A stretch of 64,000 bases of DNA. It comes from Roseovarius halotolerans (GTDB lineage Bacteria > Pseudomonadota > Alphaproteobacteria > Rhodobacterales > Rhodobacteraceae). Below are positions 18,050 through 26,483 of the stretch, in pieces. A program made the position numbers and the translations under genes. Below the pieces are notes generated by a model, which worked only from the letters and a program-made list of their open reading frames with translations, did not search any database and was not told where the DNA came from. The stretch is from contig NZ_FWFU01000001.1 in assembly GCF_900172255.1 (NCBI RefSeq), positions 558,001 through 622,000 on the forward strand. The letters are read 5' to 3'. The stretch's first letter is position 1; every line of letters begins with the position of its first letter.

Positions 18050-18310
18050 ATGGACGAGTCGAATCCACAGTCGAGCTATCGCGTCACCGCCGACGAACTG
18101 CGCCAGTTCATCGAACGCTTCGAGCGTCTGGAATCCGAGAAGAAGGATATCGCCGATCAGCAGAAAGAGGTGATGTCCGAGGCCAAGGCGCGCGGCTATG
18201 ATACCAAGGTCATGCGCAAGGTGATCTCGTTGCGCAAGCGCGACAAGGACGACATCGCCGAGGAAGAGGCGGTTCTGGAGATGTACAAGGAAGCGCTCGG
18301 GATGATGTAA
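18050..18310 (+). CDS. gapR: GapR-family DNA-binding protein (DUF2312)
   Basis: 86 residues matching the DUF2312/GapR family in length and pattern: an N-terminal coiled-coil helix (LRQFIERFERLESEKKDIADQQ), then a basic DNA-contact part (YDTKVMRKVISLRKRDKD) and an acidic C-terminal helix. In Caulobacter, GapR is a nucleoid protein that clamps overtwisted DNA ahead of polymerases and forks. GGAGGGCCTT precedes the ATG. Family assignment is secure; the same role here is inferred from homology. Confidence 0.9.
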   Translation: MDESNPQSSYRVTADELRQFIERFERLESEKKDIADQQKEVMSEAKARGYDTKVMRKVISLRKRDKDDIAEEEAVLEMYKEALGMM

Positions 18311-18331
18311 GGCGCGCGACGCGCGGCACGT

Positions 18332-19207
18332 TCAGGGTGTGATGACACGCACACCGGGGATGTGCTGAATGACGTCGCAATCCTCGTCGTAAAGCGCGGT
18401 CAGTTCATCGACCAGCGCCTCGGTCCAGCCGGGCAGGTCCAGTTCTTCCTCGATCGCGTCCTCTTCTGCGAACTTGTCGAGAAAGGCCGCGATGACCCGG
18501 CGCTTCTGGATTTCGGTCATGCCGGGATGGGAGTCGAGATAGGTCTTGAACCGCTTCATGCCGGATTCGCTCATGATCTCCGACAACAGGGCGAATTCGC
18601 CGGTGATCGGCGCGCGCGTCTCCAGCCCGGCCATTTCGCGCACGAGTTCAGCCCAGATCAGTGGCGTATCCTCGTTGCACCAGACTGTGATCGGCATGTC
18701 GGGAAATGCGGTGCGCACCCGCTGGATCATTTCGGACCAGCGGACATTCTGCGGCGGGGTGCCGCGCATCAGCTCGTCGAAACTGTTCAGCGATGTCTGC
18801 CGGAAGATCGCGGGCAGGAACGTGGCGAGGTTGCAGGTGGCCAGGAACAGCTCGATCCGGTCTTCTCCGAAAATCTCACTCAGGGTGGCAAGGCGCATCT
18901 CGGCGGCGGAGTAGAGAACCCCGGCCGATGCCGCCATCTTGGGGGTGCCGAAGAAGCCTGGGTTGGACAGGATCAGCCGCTCGGTCTGCGCATCGGCCTG
19001 CACGGCCGCAAGGGCGCGATCACGCAGATGCGGGGCATAGCCTTCATCATGCGCCACGTTCAGGATATCGCGCAGTTCCTTGCGATAGAGATTGGGTGGC
19101 GGCGCAAGCGTGCCTTCGCTTTCCAGAAGGTCCTGGTTCTCCAACAGGCACTTCACCAGCCTGTCTTCGTCGGTGACATGCGCGCCCGCGTGTAGAACAA
19201 CCTGCAT
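18332..19207 (-). CDS. sulfotransferase-like hypothetical protein
   Basis: 291 residues from ATG 19207 (a TTG at 19240 would add 11). The N-terminus MQVVLHAGAHVTDEDRLVKCLLENQDLL has the position and shape of a sulfotransferase PAPS-binding loop, but the KxGxT/S residues are replaced. A conserved-looking FLATCNLATFLPAIFRQTSL segment follows. It therefore may be an inactive relative, in contrast to the two sulfotransferases at 31.5-33.2 kb. It is transcribed convergently to gapR. Function is not known. Confidence 0.7.
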   Translation of the reverse strand: MQVVLHAGAHVTDEDRLVKCLLENQDLLESEGTLAPPPNLYRKELRDILNVAHDEGYAPHLRDRALAAVQADAQTERLILSNPGFFGTPKMAASAGVLYSAAEMRLATLSEIFGEDRIELFLATCNLATFLPAIFRQTSLNSFDELMRGTPPQNVRWSEMIQRVRTAFPDMPITVWCNEDTPLIWAELVREMAGLETRAPITGEFALLSEIMSESGMKRFKTYLDSHPGMTEIQKRRVIAAFLDKFAEEDAIEEELDLPGWTEALVDELTALYDEDCDVIQHIPGVRVITP

Positions 19208-19354
19208 ACTGGTTCCGGTCTTTTCATTGAACGTTGCCAATATACGCCTTTTCGCACCGAGTTAAACCGGGATTGCGCACCGGTGGTTCACGCTGCGGGG
19301 AGCGGGTATTTTGACTTGCAGAACCAGGACGATCTGCGTATCCAGTCGCCCGGA

Positions 19355-19430
19355 GCCCCTATAGCTCAGCTGGTAGAGCAACTGATTTGTAATCAGTAGG
19401 TCCGCGGTTCGAGTCCGTGTGGGGGCACCA
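19355..19430 (+). tRNA. tRNA-Thr (anticodon TGT)
   Basis: 76 nt with encoded CCA. The acceptor GCCCCTA pairs with TGGGGGC. The D-arm is TAGCTCAGCTGGTAGAGCA, the anticodon stem ACTGA/TCAGT encloses loop TTTGTAA (anticodon TGT, 19388-19390), and the T-arm contains GGTTCGAGTCC. No integration scar is seen next to it. Confidence 0.97.
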
Positions 19431-19553
19431 TCCTTATCAAGTATCGCCCTGATGCCCGTTGTCGCATCGCTGCTATGCTGCGTTCAAACGGGTGCGACCA
19501 TCGACCGGGTCATGATGGCGCGGTTGGGCATTCGTTTCTTGACAGATAAAATT

Positions 19554-19566
19554 GGCTAAAATAGCC
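19554..19566. promoter_or_regulatory. Palindrome GGCTA-AAA-TAGCC abutting the exbB-like start
   Basis: A 5-bp inverted repeat with 3-nt centre lies directly before ATG 19568. A TTGACA (19539-19544) sits 10 nt upstream, so the palindrome lies where a -10 region or operator would be. With no ribosome site before ATG 19568, either the mRNA is leaderless or translation begins at ATG 19610. TonB/ExbBD operons are commonly iron-controlled; this palindrome is only a candidate operator. Confidence 0.35.
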
Positions 19567-19567
19567 G

Positions 19568-20314
19568 ATGTCAGAACAATCAGGGCAGCGGGCGACGGGG
19601 TGGTGGCTGATGGACAGCATACTTGGTGAGGACGGCGCGCTTGTTGGCGCGCAGATCGCGCAGGCTGCCGACTTCATCCTGCTTGGCGGGCCTGCGATAT
19701 GGGCCATTGCGGCACTTTCGGTGATTGCACTGGCGCTGATCCTTTGGAAAATCTGGCGGTTGGCATTGCTTGGGGCCTGGGCCGGGGGGCGCCGCGCGCG
19801 CCGCGCGGTCGAACTGTGGGCGCAGGGGCTCGAAGAGAGCGCGGTGCAGGAATTGCAGGGGCGGCGCACCTGTCGTGCGGTGCTGATCCGCGCCGCGATG
19901 GACGCGCGTAGGGACATCTCGCTTGATGACGCGGGCGCGCGCGCCGAAACCGAAAGGGTTGCCCGCAACCTGATCGCCGAGGCGCGCAGCGGGTTGCGGC
20001 CACTGGAACTGATCGCGACGATCGCACCGCTTCTGGGGCTTCTTGGCACGGTTCTGGGGATGATCGCGGCCTTTCAGGCGCTTCAGGAAGCCGGAAGCCA
20101 GACGGATCCCGCCACATTGGCCGGCGGTATCTGGGAGGCGTTGCTGACAACTGCGGCGGGTATGGCGGTGGCGATCCCGGCCTCGATGGCGCTGACATGG
20201 TTCGAAAGCGTGGTCGACGGATTGCGGCTGGAGATGGAAGATGCCGCGACGCGTATTTTCCTGCGGCCCGTGCGCGAACCCGTGGAGCCGGTCGCGGCAC
20301 GGGTGGCCGGATAG
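19568..20314 (+). CDS. exbB: MotA/TolQ/ExbB proton-channel family protein
   Basis: 248 residues with three membrane segments (PAIWAIAALSVIALALILWKIW; LELIATIAPLLGLLGTVLGMIAAF; LLTTAAGMAVAIPASMALTW) and the family motif GLLGTVLGMI. It forms the proton-driven motor that energises TonB. The start may be ATG 19568 or ATG 19610, the latter having a weak GGGTGG upstream. It ends one nucleotide before the ATG of the first ExbD gene. Confidence 0.92.
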   Translation: MSEQSGQRATGWWLMDSILGEDGALVGAQIAQAADFILLGGPAIWAIAALSVIALALILWKIWRLALLGAWAGGRRARRAVELWAQGLEESAVQELQGRRTCRAVLIRAAMDARRDISLDDAGARAETERVARNLIAEARSGLRPLELIATIAPLLGLLGTVLGMIAAFQALQEAGSQTDPATLAGGIWEALLTTAAGMAVAIPASMALTWFESVVDGLRLEMEDAATRIFLRPVREPVEPVAARVAG

Positions 20315-20315
20315 G

Positions 20316-20699
20316 ATGTTTGCCTTCGACACCCCGCGCCAGCGGCGCAAGCCCAGCCTGACGCCGATGATCGATGTGGTCTTTCTGCTGCTGGTCTTTT
20401 TCATGCTGGCGTCGCGGTTCGGCGCCGACATGCATCTGACGTTGAACGCGGCAGGAGAGGGCAGTTCGGCCGCTTACGAGGGGCCGCCGCGTCTGATCGA
20501 TATCCTGCGGGACGGGTTGCAGTTGAATGGCCAAACGGTCAGCGCGGCGGATCTGCCCCAGGCGGTTGCGCGGCTGGTCGAGGGCAAGGACGATCCGATC
20601 GTGCTGCGCGCCCGCGACGGGGCGGATCTGCAGAGGGTCGTGGACGTTATGCAGCAGCTGTCGGCGGCCGGGTTCACGCGGCTCGTGCTGGTGGAATAA
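20316..20699 (+). CDS. exbD: ExbD/TolR biopolymer transport protein (first copy)
   Basis: 127 residues: a short cytoplasmic N-terminus, one helix with the conserved Asp (LTPMIDVVFLLLVFFMLAS) and a periplasmic domain (RLIDILRDGLQLNGQTVSAADLPQAVARL). The Asp is the proton-carrying residue in the family. The ATG at 20316 overlaps nothing and lies 1 nt after the exbB stop, so the two are coupled. Confidence 0.93.
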   Translation: MFAFDTPRQRRKPSLTPMIDVVFLLLVFFMLASRFGADMHLTLNAAGEGSSAAYEGPPRLIDILRDGLQLNGQTVSAADLPQAVARLVEGKDDPIVLRARDGADLQRVVDVMQQLSAAGFTRLVLVE

Positions 20700-20703
20700 C
20701 GCC

Positions 20704-21129
20704 ATGCAATTCCCGGACCCACCGCGTCGCAAACCACCTGAAAGCATCGTTCCGATGATCAACGTGGTGTTTCTGCTGTTGATCTTCTTCCTGATGACGG
20801 CGCAGATCGCACCGCCCGATCCGTTCGAGATCGACCCACCCGACAGCGCGCAGGCGGGCGACCCGGCGGAGGGTGAATTCACGCTCTATCTTGGGGCATC
20901 GGGTGCACTGGCCTATCGCGACGCGCGCGGCGAGGATGCCGCATTTGCAGCATTGCAGGGCGACAAGGCCGCGTATTGCGCCAAGGGCGGCTGTTCTGAG
21001 GATGTGCCGCCGCCACCCCTTGTCCTGCGGGCGGATGCGTCGGTGCCGGGTGCGGCGCTTGCGGCGTTGATGCCGCGGTTGGCGCAGGCGGGATTCTCTG
21101 AAATCCAGCTCGTGACGGTGCCGCGATGA
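20704..21129 (+). CDS. ExbD/TolR-type protein (second copy)
   Basis: 141 residues with the ExbD helix motif VPMINVVFLLLIFFLMTAQ. Here the conserved Asp of the first copy is Asn (MIN instead of MID). The periplasmic part contains a Cys pair (YCAKGGCSE). The start ATG 20704 lies 4 nt after the first ExbD gene. Because the proton-relay Asp is replaced, this copy may be a non-conducting partner in a heterodimer with the first ExbD. Confidence 0.9.
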   Translation: MQFPDPPRRKPPESIVPMINVVFLLLIFFLMTAQIAPPDPFEIDPPDSAQAGDPAEGEFTLYLGASGALAYRDARGEDAAFAALQGDKAAYCAKGGCSEDVPPPPLVLRADASVPGAALAALMPRLAQAGFSEIQLVTVPR

Positions 21130-21977
21130 GACGGACGCTGGAATTCTCGCTGTTTATCGGGCTGGCGGTGGCGGCGCATCTGGCAGTCGCCGCGATCGGA
21201 CGCGACGATCAGGGCGCCGAGTCGATGGGGCAGGGCGGTGCGGCGGCGATCACGCTTCAGGCATCGGATGCGCAGATGGCGGCGATGGTGTCGCAATGGG
21301 ACACGCCGCCCGAGACAACCCCTGCGCCCGAGCGCGCCAAGATGCCCGCCCCCATACCGCAGGCGCCGGATATGTCTCCAGTGCAGGCAGACCCCATGAT
21401 CGCGAAGGCACCGAACGTGCCCGGACTCGCGCTGCCAAAGGCCGAGAGCCTGCCCGAGCGCAGCGCCACCGCGCCGCCGCCACCAAAACCACCGGCCCCC
21501 GAGGCCAAGCCGAAGGCCAAACCGGAACCCAAACCCAAGCCCAAACCCGCCTCGCCCCGCAAGGCCAAGCCGCAATCGCAAAAGCCCGCGCCTGCGACCG
21601 CGGCCCAAGCAGCCAAGGGCAAGGGAGGCACCGCGAATGCCGGAGAGGCGCAGCGACCTGCGGCCGCGTCGACCCTGAGCGCTGGCCAGCGGCAGAGCCT
21701 GTTGCAACAATGGGGTGCGCAGGTGCGCAACAAGATCGAACGTGGCAAGCGCTATCCCAGTGCGGCAAGGGGAGCATCGGGGACGGTGCGCGTCCGCATC
21801 ACCGTGGGGCGTGACGGCCGCTTGCGCGGCGCTGCGCTGGCGGGGTCATCCGGGATGGCGGCACTGGACGAGGCGGCATTGCGGGCGGTGCGGTCGGCGG
21901 GTCGCTTTGCCCCCGCGCCGGGTGGCCTGACCCAGCCGAATTACACCTTCACGCTGCCCATGCACTTCAGGGGTTGA
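21126..21977 (+). CDS. tonB: TonB family energy transducer
   Basis: 283 residues: one N-terminal helix (FSLFIGLAVAAHLAVAAI), a proline/lysine-rich spacer about 110-160 (repeated PKP/PKPK units) that spans the periplasm, and a C-terminal TonB domain (GTVRVRITVGRDGRL, ALDEAALRAVRSAG). It overlaps the second ExbD gene by 4 nt, completing the ExbB-ExbD-ExbD-TonB operon. It would energise outer-membrane receptors, none of which is encoded nearby. Confidence 0.93.
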   Translation: MRRTLEFSLFIGLAVAAHLAVAAIGRDDQGAESMGQGGAAAITLQASDAQMAAMVSQWDTPPETTPAPERAKMPAPIPQAPDMSPVQADPMIAKAPNVPGLALPKAESLPERSATAPPPPKPPAPEAKPKAKPEPKPKPKPASPRKAKPQSQKPAPATAAQAAKGKGGTANAGEAQRPAAASTLSAGQRQSLLQQWGAQVRNKIERGKRYPSAARGASGTVRVRITVGRDGRLRGAALAGSSGMAALDEAALRAVRSAGRFAPAPGGLTQPNYTFTLPMHFRG

Positions 21978-22648
21978 GGTGTTCGCATCAATGCGGCGCG
22001 GCACATTTCCGACACATTTTTGCCAAATGAGCGACAGAGTTTTTCGAATCCGGGCGTAGATCGCTTCGGCTTTGTCGTGCAGGCTGGGTGGACGAAAGGG
22101 GCGGATTGCGCCGTCCCGGCCTTTTTCCCGCGGTGCATTTTGCGGGAAGGGCGATTGCAAGAACTGCATTTCACGGGCGCCGGTCAGGCGCTGTCTGGCC
22201 GGTCTGCCCCAAGCAAAGGAGTAGACGGCATGGCCACAGCACCCCCCATTCAGGCGGGTTCGGGCCCCGACAAGCCCAGCCAACCCAAGACACCCACATT
22301 TCCAGAGAATTCGCGCACAATTTCAAGACAGGTTTTTGACGACTTCGCCAGTATCTGAACCGCTCCGGGGATCTCGCTTTCGCGAATCGATTTTGTCTCG
22401 GTGTTGTCCGGGCTTACGCCTTTGCCGGCATGTGGCAGATGTCTTTTCCAATCTGCGAGGGGGCTTCTGTCTGAAGTCTCTGTAAAACATGGGCTTTCCG
22501 CGATCCGTACTCGTCTGCCTCCCAAGGCCAGTGTTGGAATTGGAAAAAACACTTTACCAATTCGTGAGGTCTTTTAGTATCAGGCGCACAGTCATCGACT
22601 GAAAGCGCCATGCGTGTCGGAGGGGCACGCGGCCATAGGGAGGATAAT
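21978..22648. other. Intergenic region between tonB and the TRAP operon
   Basis: 671 nt with lower GC than its flanks. It contains one plausible short ORF (22230-22358, listed separately), an inverted repeat TTCCCGC (22125-22131) / GCGGGAA (22142-22148) with no U-tract, and the AT-rich stretch before the TRAP operon ribosome site (GGGAGG at about 22637). No RNA gene or mobile element was recognised. Confidence 0.6.
22230..22358 (+). CDS. possible 42-residue small protein
   Basis: ATG 22230 has a strong AAAGGAG site 9 nt upstream (22215-22221). The predicted peptide (starting MATAPPIQAGSG) is proline- and serine-rich and ends FDDFASI. No family was recognised. The ribosome site is the only support. 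Confidence 0.33.
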   Translation: MATAPPIQAGSGPDKPSQPKTPTFPENSRTISRQVFDDFASI

Positions 22649-23749
22649 ATGACAAAAAAACCAATTTCACGCCGTGCCGCACTGGGCGGGCTGGCGACAG
22701 CGGGGGCGGCGACGCTTGGCGCCCCGGCAATCGCGACCGCGCAGGGTCAGACAACCACCTGGAAGGTCCAGACATCGTGGCCAGGCGGTATCGGCTTGCA
22801 AATCTTCAAGGACTGGGCCGGGTCGATCGTCGAGAAGACCGGCGGGGAACTGGCATTCGAGCCTTTCGGCGCCAATGACGTGGTGGGGGATTTCCAGCTT
22901 TTCGATGCGGTCAAGAACGGCGTTCTGGACGCGGTGAACCCCTTCACGATCTATGCGCAGGGCATCATCCCCGCCGCCATGTTCCTGACCAGCTATCCGA
23001 TGGGGCTGCGCAATCCGCATGAGTTCGACACGTTCTACTACGGCCTTGGCGGTCTTGAGATTGCGCGCGAGCTGTATGCGCGCCAGAACATGTATTTCGT
23101 CGGGCCGATCCATCACGGTCCCAATATCATTCACTCCAAGGTGCCGATCCGTTCGGTCGACGATTTCGCGGGCCGCAAGATGCGCGCGCCCGGCGGCATG
23201 GTGGCGGAACTGTTCTCGGCGCTTGGCGCCAAGACAACGCTGCTGCCCGGTTCGGAGATTTTCCCGGCGCTGGAGAAAGGCACGATCGACGTGGCCGATT
23301 ACGTTGGCCCAGCGGTCAACTATGCGCTCGGTTTCAGCCAAGTGACCGATTACATCTCGATGGGCCCGCCGGGCTTCATGTCGGTCTATCAGCCGGTCGA
23401 CATCATGGATCTGACCGTCGGCATGGACAGCTGGAACGCTCTGAGCGATCAGATGAAGCAATTCGTCGAAATGGAAGTGCATACCTATTCCGACATGCAC
23501 CATGCCGCGATCCAGAAGGCCGATCAGGAGTCCTGGCAGAAGTTCGAGGACGACGGCACCGAGGTGACGCGCCTCAGCCAGACCGATGTCGAGATCATGA
23601 CCGAGGTCGCCGTTCCCATCTGGTACAAATACGCCAACCGCGACAAGGACGCCGCGCGCGTCTTCAAGATCCATCTGGATTACATGATGTCGGGGTCGCT
23701 TGGCTATGTGACGCCCGAAATGGTCGAAGGTCAGACACTGGATCTGTGA
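22649..23749 (+). CDS. TRAP transporter solute-binding protein (DctP family), Tat-exported
   Basis: 366 residues from ATG 22649 (GGGAGG upstream). The N-terminus ISRRAALGGLATAGAATLGAPAIATA is a twin-arginine signal. The mature part has DctP features: WKVQTSWPGGIGLQIFKDWA, the ligand-arginine region AGRKMRAPGGM, and FPALEKGTIDVADYVGP. Length and motifs resemble the subgroup binding 2-oxo or hydroxy monocarboxylates, but the ligand cannot be fixed from sequence. It delivers solute to the DctQ/DctM pair encoded downstream. Confidence 0.92.
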   Translation: MTKKPISRRAALGGLATAGAATLGAPAIATAQGQTTTWKVQTSWPGGIGLQIFKDWAGSIVEKTGGELAFEPFGANDVVGDFQLFDAVKNGVLDAVNPFTIYAQGIIPAAMFLTSYPMGLRNPHEFDTFYYGLGGLEIARELYARQNMYFVGPIHHGPNIIHSKVPIRSVDDFAGRKMRAPGGMVAELFSALGAKTTLLPGSEIFPALEKGTIDVADYVGPAVNYALGFSQVTDYISMGPPGFMSVYQPVDIMDLTVGMDSWNALSDQMKQFVEMEVHTYSDMHHAAIQKADQESWQKFEDDGTEVTRLSQTDVEIMTEVAVPIWYKYANRDKDAARVFKIHLDYMMSGSLGYVTPEMVEGQTLDL

Positions 23750-23776
23750 TCCGGGCAGGGGCCTGACCAAATGGTA

Positions 23777-23800
23777 GCGTCCCCGGTTCTCCGGGGGCGC
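23777..23800 (+). terminator. Hairpin between dctP and dctQ-like genes
   Basis: GCGTCCCCGG (23777-23786), loop TTCT, CCGGGGGCGC (23791-23800): a 10-bp stem with a G-T pair and no long U-tract. Such a hairpin could protect or partly terminate the mRNA, giving more binding protein than permease, as is common in TRAP operons. Confidence 0.45.
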
Positions 23801-23838
23801 GCTTCTCATCCGACATATCGTACGGAACACATATCACA

Positions 23839-25095
23839 ATGCCCAGCATCAACTTCATTCTGCCGCACTGGCTGTATTGGGGCACGCTGATCGTCTTTCC
23901 GCTATTCGCCATGTTCATGGCGCGGAGGTCGACAAGCGGCAGCTACTCGCTCCCGATCGGCTACATGATCCTTGTCACCGGTGGCCTTCTCGGGCTGCAC
24001 CGGCTCTATCTGCGCAATTTCTGGGGATTGCTGTTCATCCCGATCTTCTTTGTCATCTTGTTCGCCAACGCCCAGGGGCGTGATGCGCGCGAGATCCATT
24101 CGCAGGCGGCGAATGTGGTCTCCAGCGCCGAGCGGGTGATCGCGCGCCTCGAGCCGCAGGTCGATGGGGCAGACGCCCGGATCGCCAAGTTGCAGGCCGA
24201 TCTGGCCGAGGCGGAAGAGGGCAGCCTTGCGCAGATCCGCGCAGAGCGAACGCTTGAAAAGGCACAGACGACGCTGGAAACCGAAGCGGCCCGGCTGGAA
24301 GAGAAACGAGCCGAGCTCGAAGAGGCCCGACCGGCGCTCGAGGCCGCCATGCAGGGGCGCACCTTCTGGTCGGACGTGGCATTCTATGCCTTTCTGCTGA
24401 TCTGCGCGCTCGTCGTGCTTGATGCGGTGCTGCTGCCCGGGATGGTGCGCAAGGCACGCCAGCGTTTGGCCCGTGAAGAGGCCGAAGCGCAACCCGATGC
24501 TCCGGAAAGTCTTGCCGGGATCGAGGATGCGGCGGCGAACCGGCTCGAGGAATACGAGCATGAGGTTCCCAAGGGCGATCTGGCCCATGTCGGAACCGGA
24601 TGGACCGGCGCGATCGACAGGCTGTCCTTTTATGCCGGCGAGTTCGTGGCGTACTGGGCCGTGATCGCGGTCTTTGCCTATTACTTCGAGGTGGTGGCGC
24701 GCTACGTGTTCAACTCGCCCTCGATCTGGGTGCATGAGGGCATGTATCTGATGTTCGGCATGCAATACCTGATCGCGGGCGCCTATGCGGCGCTGACCGA
24801 TGCGCATGTGAAGGTCGATGTGTTCTATGCCGCGTGGTCGCCGCTGCGAAAGGCGGTGGTCGATCTGTTCACCTCGATCTTCTTCTTCATCTTCGCGGGC
24901 ACGCTTCTGGCCACGGGCTGGATCTTTGCGATGGACGCCACGCGCGTGCATGAAGTGTCCTTCTCGGAATGGACCATCGCCTATTGGCCGTTCAAATGGG
25001 CGATCGTCGTCGGCGCGGTGCTGTTGATCCTTCAGGGGATCGCCAAGCTGGCTCGCGATATCGTCGCCATCCGTCAAAGCCTTCAGGGAGCCTGA
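23839..25095 (+). CDS. TRAP small permease (DctQ) with TM2-like and coiled-coil N-terminal extension
   Basis: 418 residues, against about 160-200 for ordinary DctQ. Residues about 1-75 form a TM2-like hairpin (motif GLLGLHRLYLRNFWG), 85-170 a long charged coiled coil (AERVIARLEPQVDGADARIAKL onward), 175-200 another helix, and about 255-418 the DctQ four-helix domain (AVFAYYFEVVARYVFNSPSIWVHE). It lies in an operon with DctP and DctM. The extension is probably structural or regulatory (inference); the reading frame is continuous with no sign of an internal restart. Confidence 0.88.
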   Translation: MPSINFILPHWLYWGTLIVFPLFAMFMARRSTSGSYSLPIGYMILVTGGLLGLHRLYLRNFWGLLFIPIFFVILFANAQGRDAREIHSQAANVVSSAERVIARLEPQVDGADARIAKLQADLAEAEEGSLAQIRAERTLEKAQTTLETEAARLEEKRAELEEARPALEAAMQGRTFWSDVAFYAFLLICALVVLDAVLLPGMVRKARQRLAREEAEAQPDAPESLAGIEDAAANRLEEYEHEVPKGDLAHVGTGWTGAIDRLSFYAGEFVAYWAVIAVFAYYFEVVARYVFNSPSIWVHEGMYLMFGMQYLIAGAYAALTDAHVKVDVFYAAWSPLRKAVVDLFTSIFFFIFAGTLLATGWIFAMDATRVHEVSFSEWTIAYWPFKWAIVVGAVLLILQGIAKLARDIVAIRQSLQGA

Positions 25096-25098
25096 TTC

Positions 25099-26457
25099 AT
25101 GGGTATCGAAATCGAAATCGGCTGGCTGACGGTGCTCATGTTCGGCAGCCTCATGGTGCTGCTGATGGCGGGGCTTCCGCTTGCCTTCGTGACCGGCGGG
25201 CTGGCCTGTGTGTTCCTGTTCATCCTCGGGGATTCACGAACGCTCAATATCGTTCCGTCGCGGATCTTTCCGCTGATGACGAATTACCAGCTATCGGCGA
25301 TTCCGCTCTTCATCTTCCTCGCGGCCATGCTTGAACGGGCTGGGATCATCAACGAGATGTTCGACGTGATCTACAAGCTGCTCGGCGGGGTGAAAGGCGG
25401 GCTTGCAGCGGCCACGATCATCGCCTCGACGATCCTGGCGGCAATGGTCGGTGTGATCGGCGCGGCCGTCGTGACGATGGGAATCATCGCACTGCCGGCG
25501 ATGCTCGCGCGCGATTACGATCCGAAGATCGCGATGGGTTCGATCATGGCGGGCGGCACATTGGGCATTCTCATCCCGCCCTCGATCCTTGCGATCATCT
25601 ATGCCGTGGTGGCCGAACAATCGGTGGGCGAGCTCTTTATCGGGGCGGTCCTGCCGGGGCTGCTGCTGTCTGGCATGTATATCCTGTATGTCATGACCAT
25701 GTGCTATGTCGATCCGGCCAAGGGGCCGCCCATCCCGGTGGAGGAGCGCGTCAGCAATGCCGAAAAGTTGCGCCTTCTTGGTAACATGGCGGCGCCGTTG
25801 ACGCTGATCGCCGTGGTTCTGGGGGTGATCTTCGCGGGCATCGCGACCCCGGTCGAGGCGGCGGGCATCGGCACGTTCGGGGCCTTCATCGTGGCCGCGA
25901 TCCATCGCAAGCTGACATGGGCGACCGTGCGCGAGGCCTGTCTGACCACATTGAAGGCCAGCGCGATGGTGATCTGGATCATGTTCGGTGCGACCATCTT
26001 CGTCGGGCTTTACGTGCTCGAAGGCGGTCAGCAATTCGTGGAAAGCACGATGACCGGGCTGGGTCTTGGGCCGTGGGGGATTCTGCTGCTGATGCAGATC
26101 ATTCTGATCGCGCTTGGCATGTTCCTTGACTGGGTGGGCATCCTGCTGCTGGCGGTGCCGATCTTCGTGCCGATCATCAAGGCGCTTGGTGCGCAGGCCT
26201 TCGGGCTGGGTTCGGAAACCGACCTGGTACTGTGGTTCGGGGTTCTTTACCTTGTGAACATGCAGATGAGCTTCCTTTCGCCGCCCTTCGGCTATGCGCT
26301 GTTCTACCTGCGTGGGGTGGCACCCGCGGAAATCCCGATGAGCGACATTTTCAAATCGGCGCTGCCGTTCCTGTTCCTGCAGGTGGTGGGCCTTGCGCTT
26401 TGCATGTTGTTCCCGCAGATTATCACCTGGTTGCCACGGCTGGTCTACGGAGGATAG
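25099..26457 (+). CDS. TRAP transporter large permease (DctM)
   Basis: 452 residues with about 12 hydrophobic helices and the DctM signatures GGTLGILIPPSILAIIYAVV, FAGIATPVEAAGIGTFGA and SFLSPPFGYALFYLRG. It is the sodium-coupled permease of the system. It begins 3 nt after the DctQ stop. Length matches the family. Confidence 0.94.
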   Translation: MGIEIEIGWLTVLMFGSLMVLLMAGLPLAFVTGGLACVFLFILGDSRTLNIVPSRIFPLMTNYQLSAIPLFIFLAAMLERAGIINEMFDVIYKLLGGVKGGLAAATIIASTILAAMVGVIGAAVVTMGIIALPAMLARDYDPKIAMGSIMAGGTLGILIPPSILAIIYAVVAEQSVGELFIGAVLPGLLLSGMYILYVMTMCYVDPAKGPPIPVEERVSNAEKLRLLGNMAAPLTLIAVVLGVIFAGIATPVEAAGIGTFGAFIVAAIHRKLTWATVREACLTTLKASAMVIWIMFGATIFVGLYVLEGGQQFVESTMTGLGLGPWGILLLMQIILIALGMFLDWVGILLLAVPIFVPIIKALGAQAFGLGSETDLVLWFGVLYLVNMQMSFLSPPFGYALFYLRGVAPAEIPMSDIFKSALPFLFLQVVGLALCMLFPQIITWLPRLVYGG

Positions 26458-26483
26458 CCGGGGCCAGGCATGGGAATGGATCG

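Noticed and set aside
19355..19430. tRNA-Thr as an integration site
   Set aside because: The downstream sequence shows no repeat of the tRNA 3' end and no foreign genes; the neighbouring operon looks native.
21480..21560. Short tandem repeats rich in CCCAAGCC/AAACC
   Set aside because: They encode the Pro-Lys spacer of TonB, a normal feature of the family, not a non-coding repeat.
22125..22148. Inverted repeat TTCCCGC/GCGGGAA as a tonB terminator
   Set aside because: About 150 nt past the stop, short stem, 10-nt loop and no U-tract; kept only as a remark in the spacer entry.
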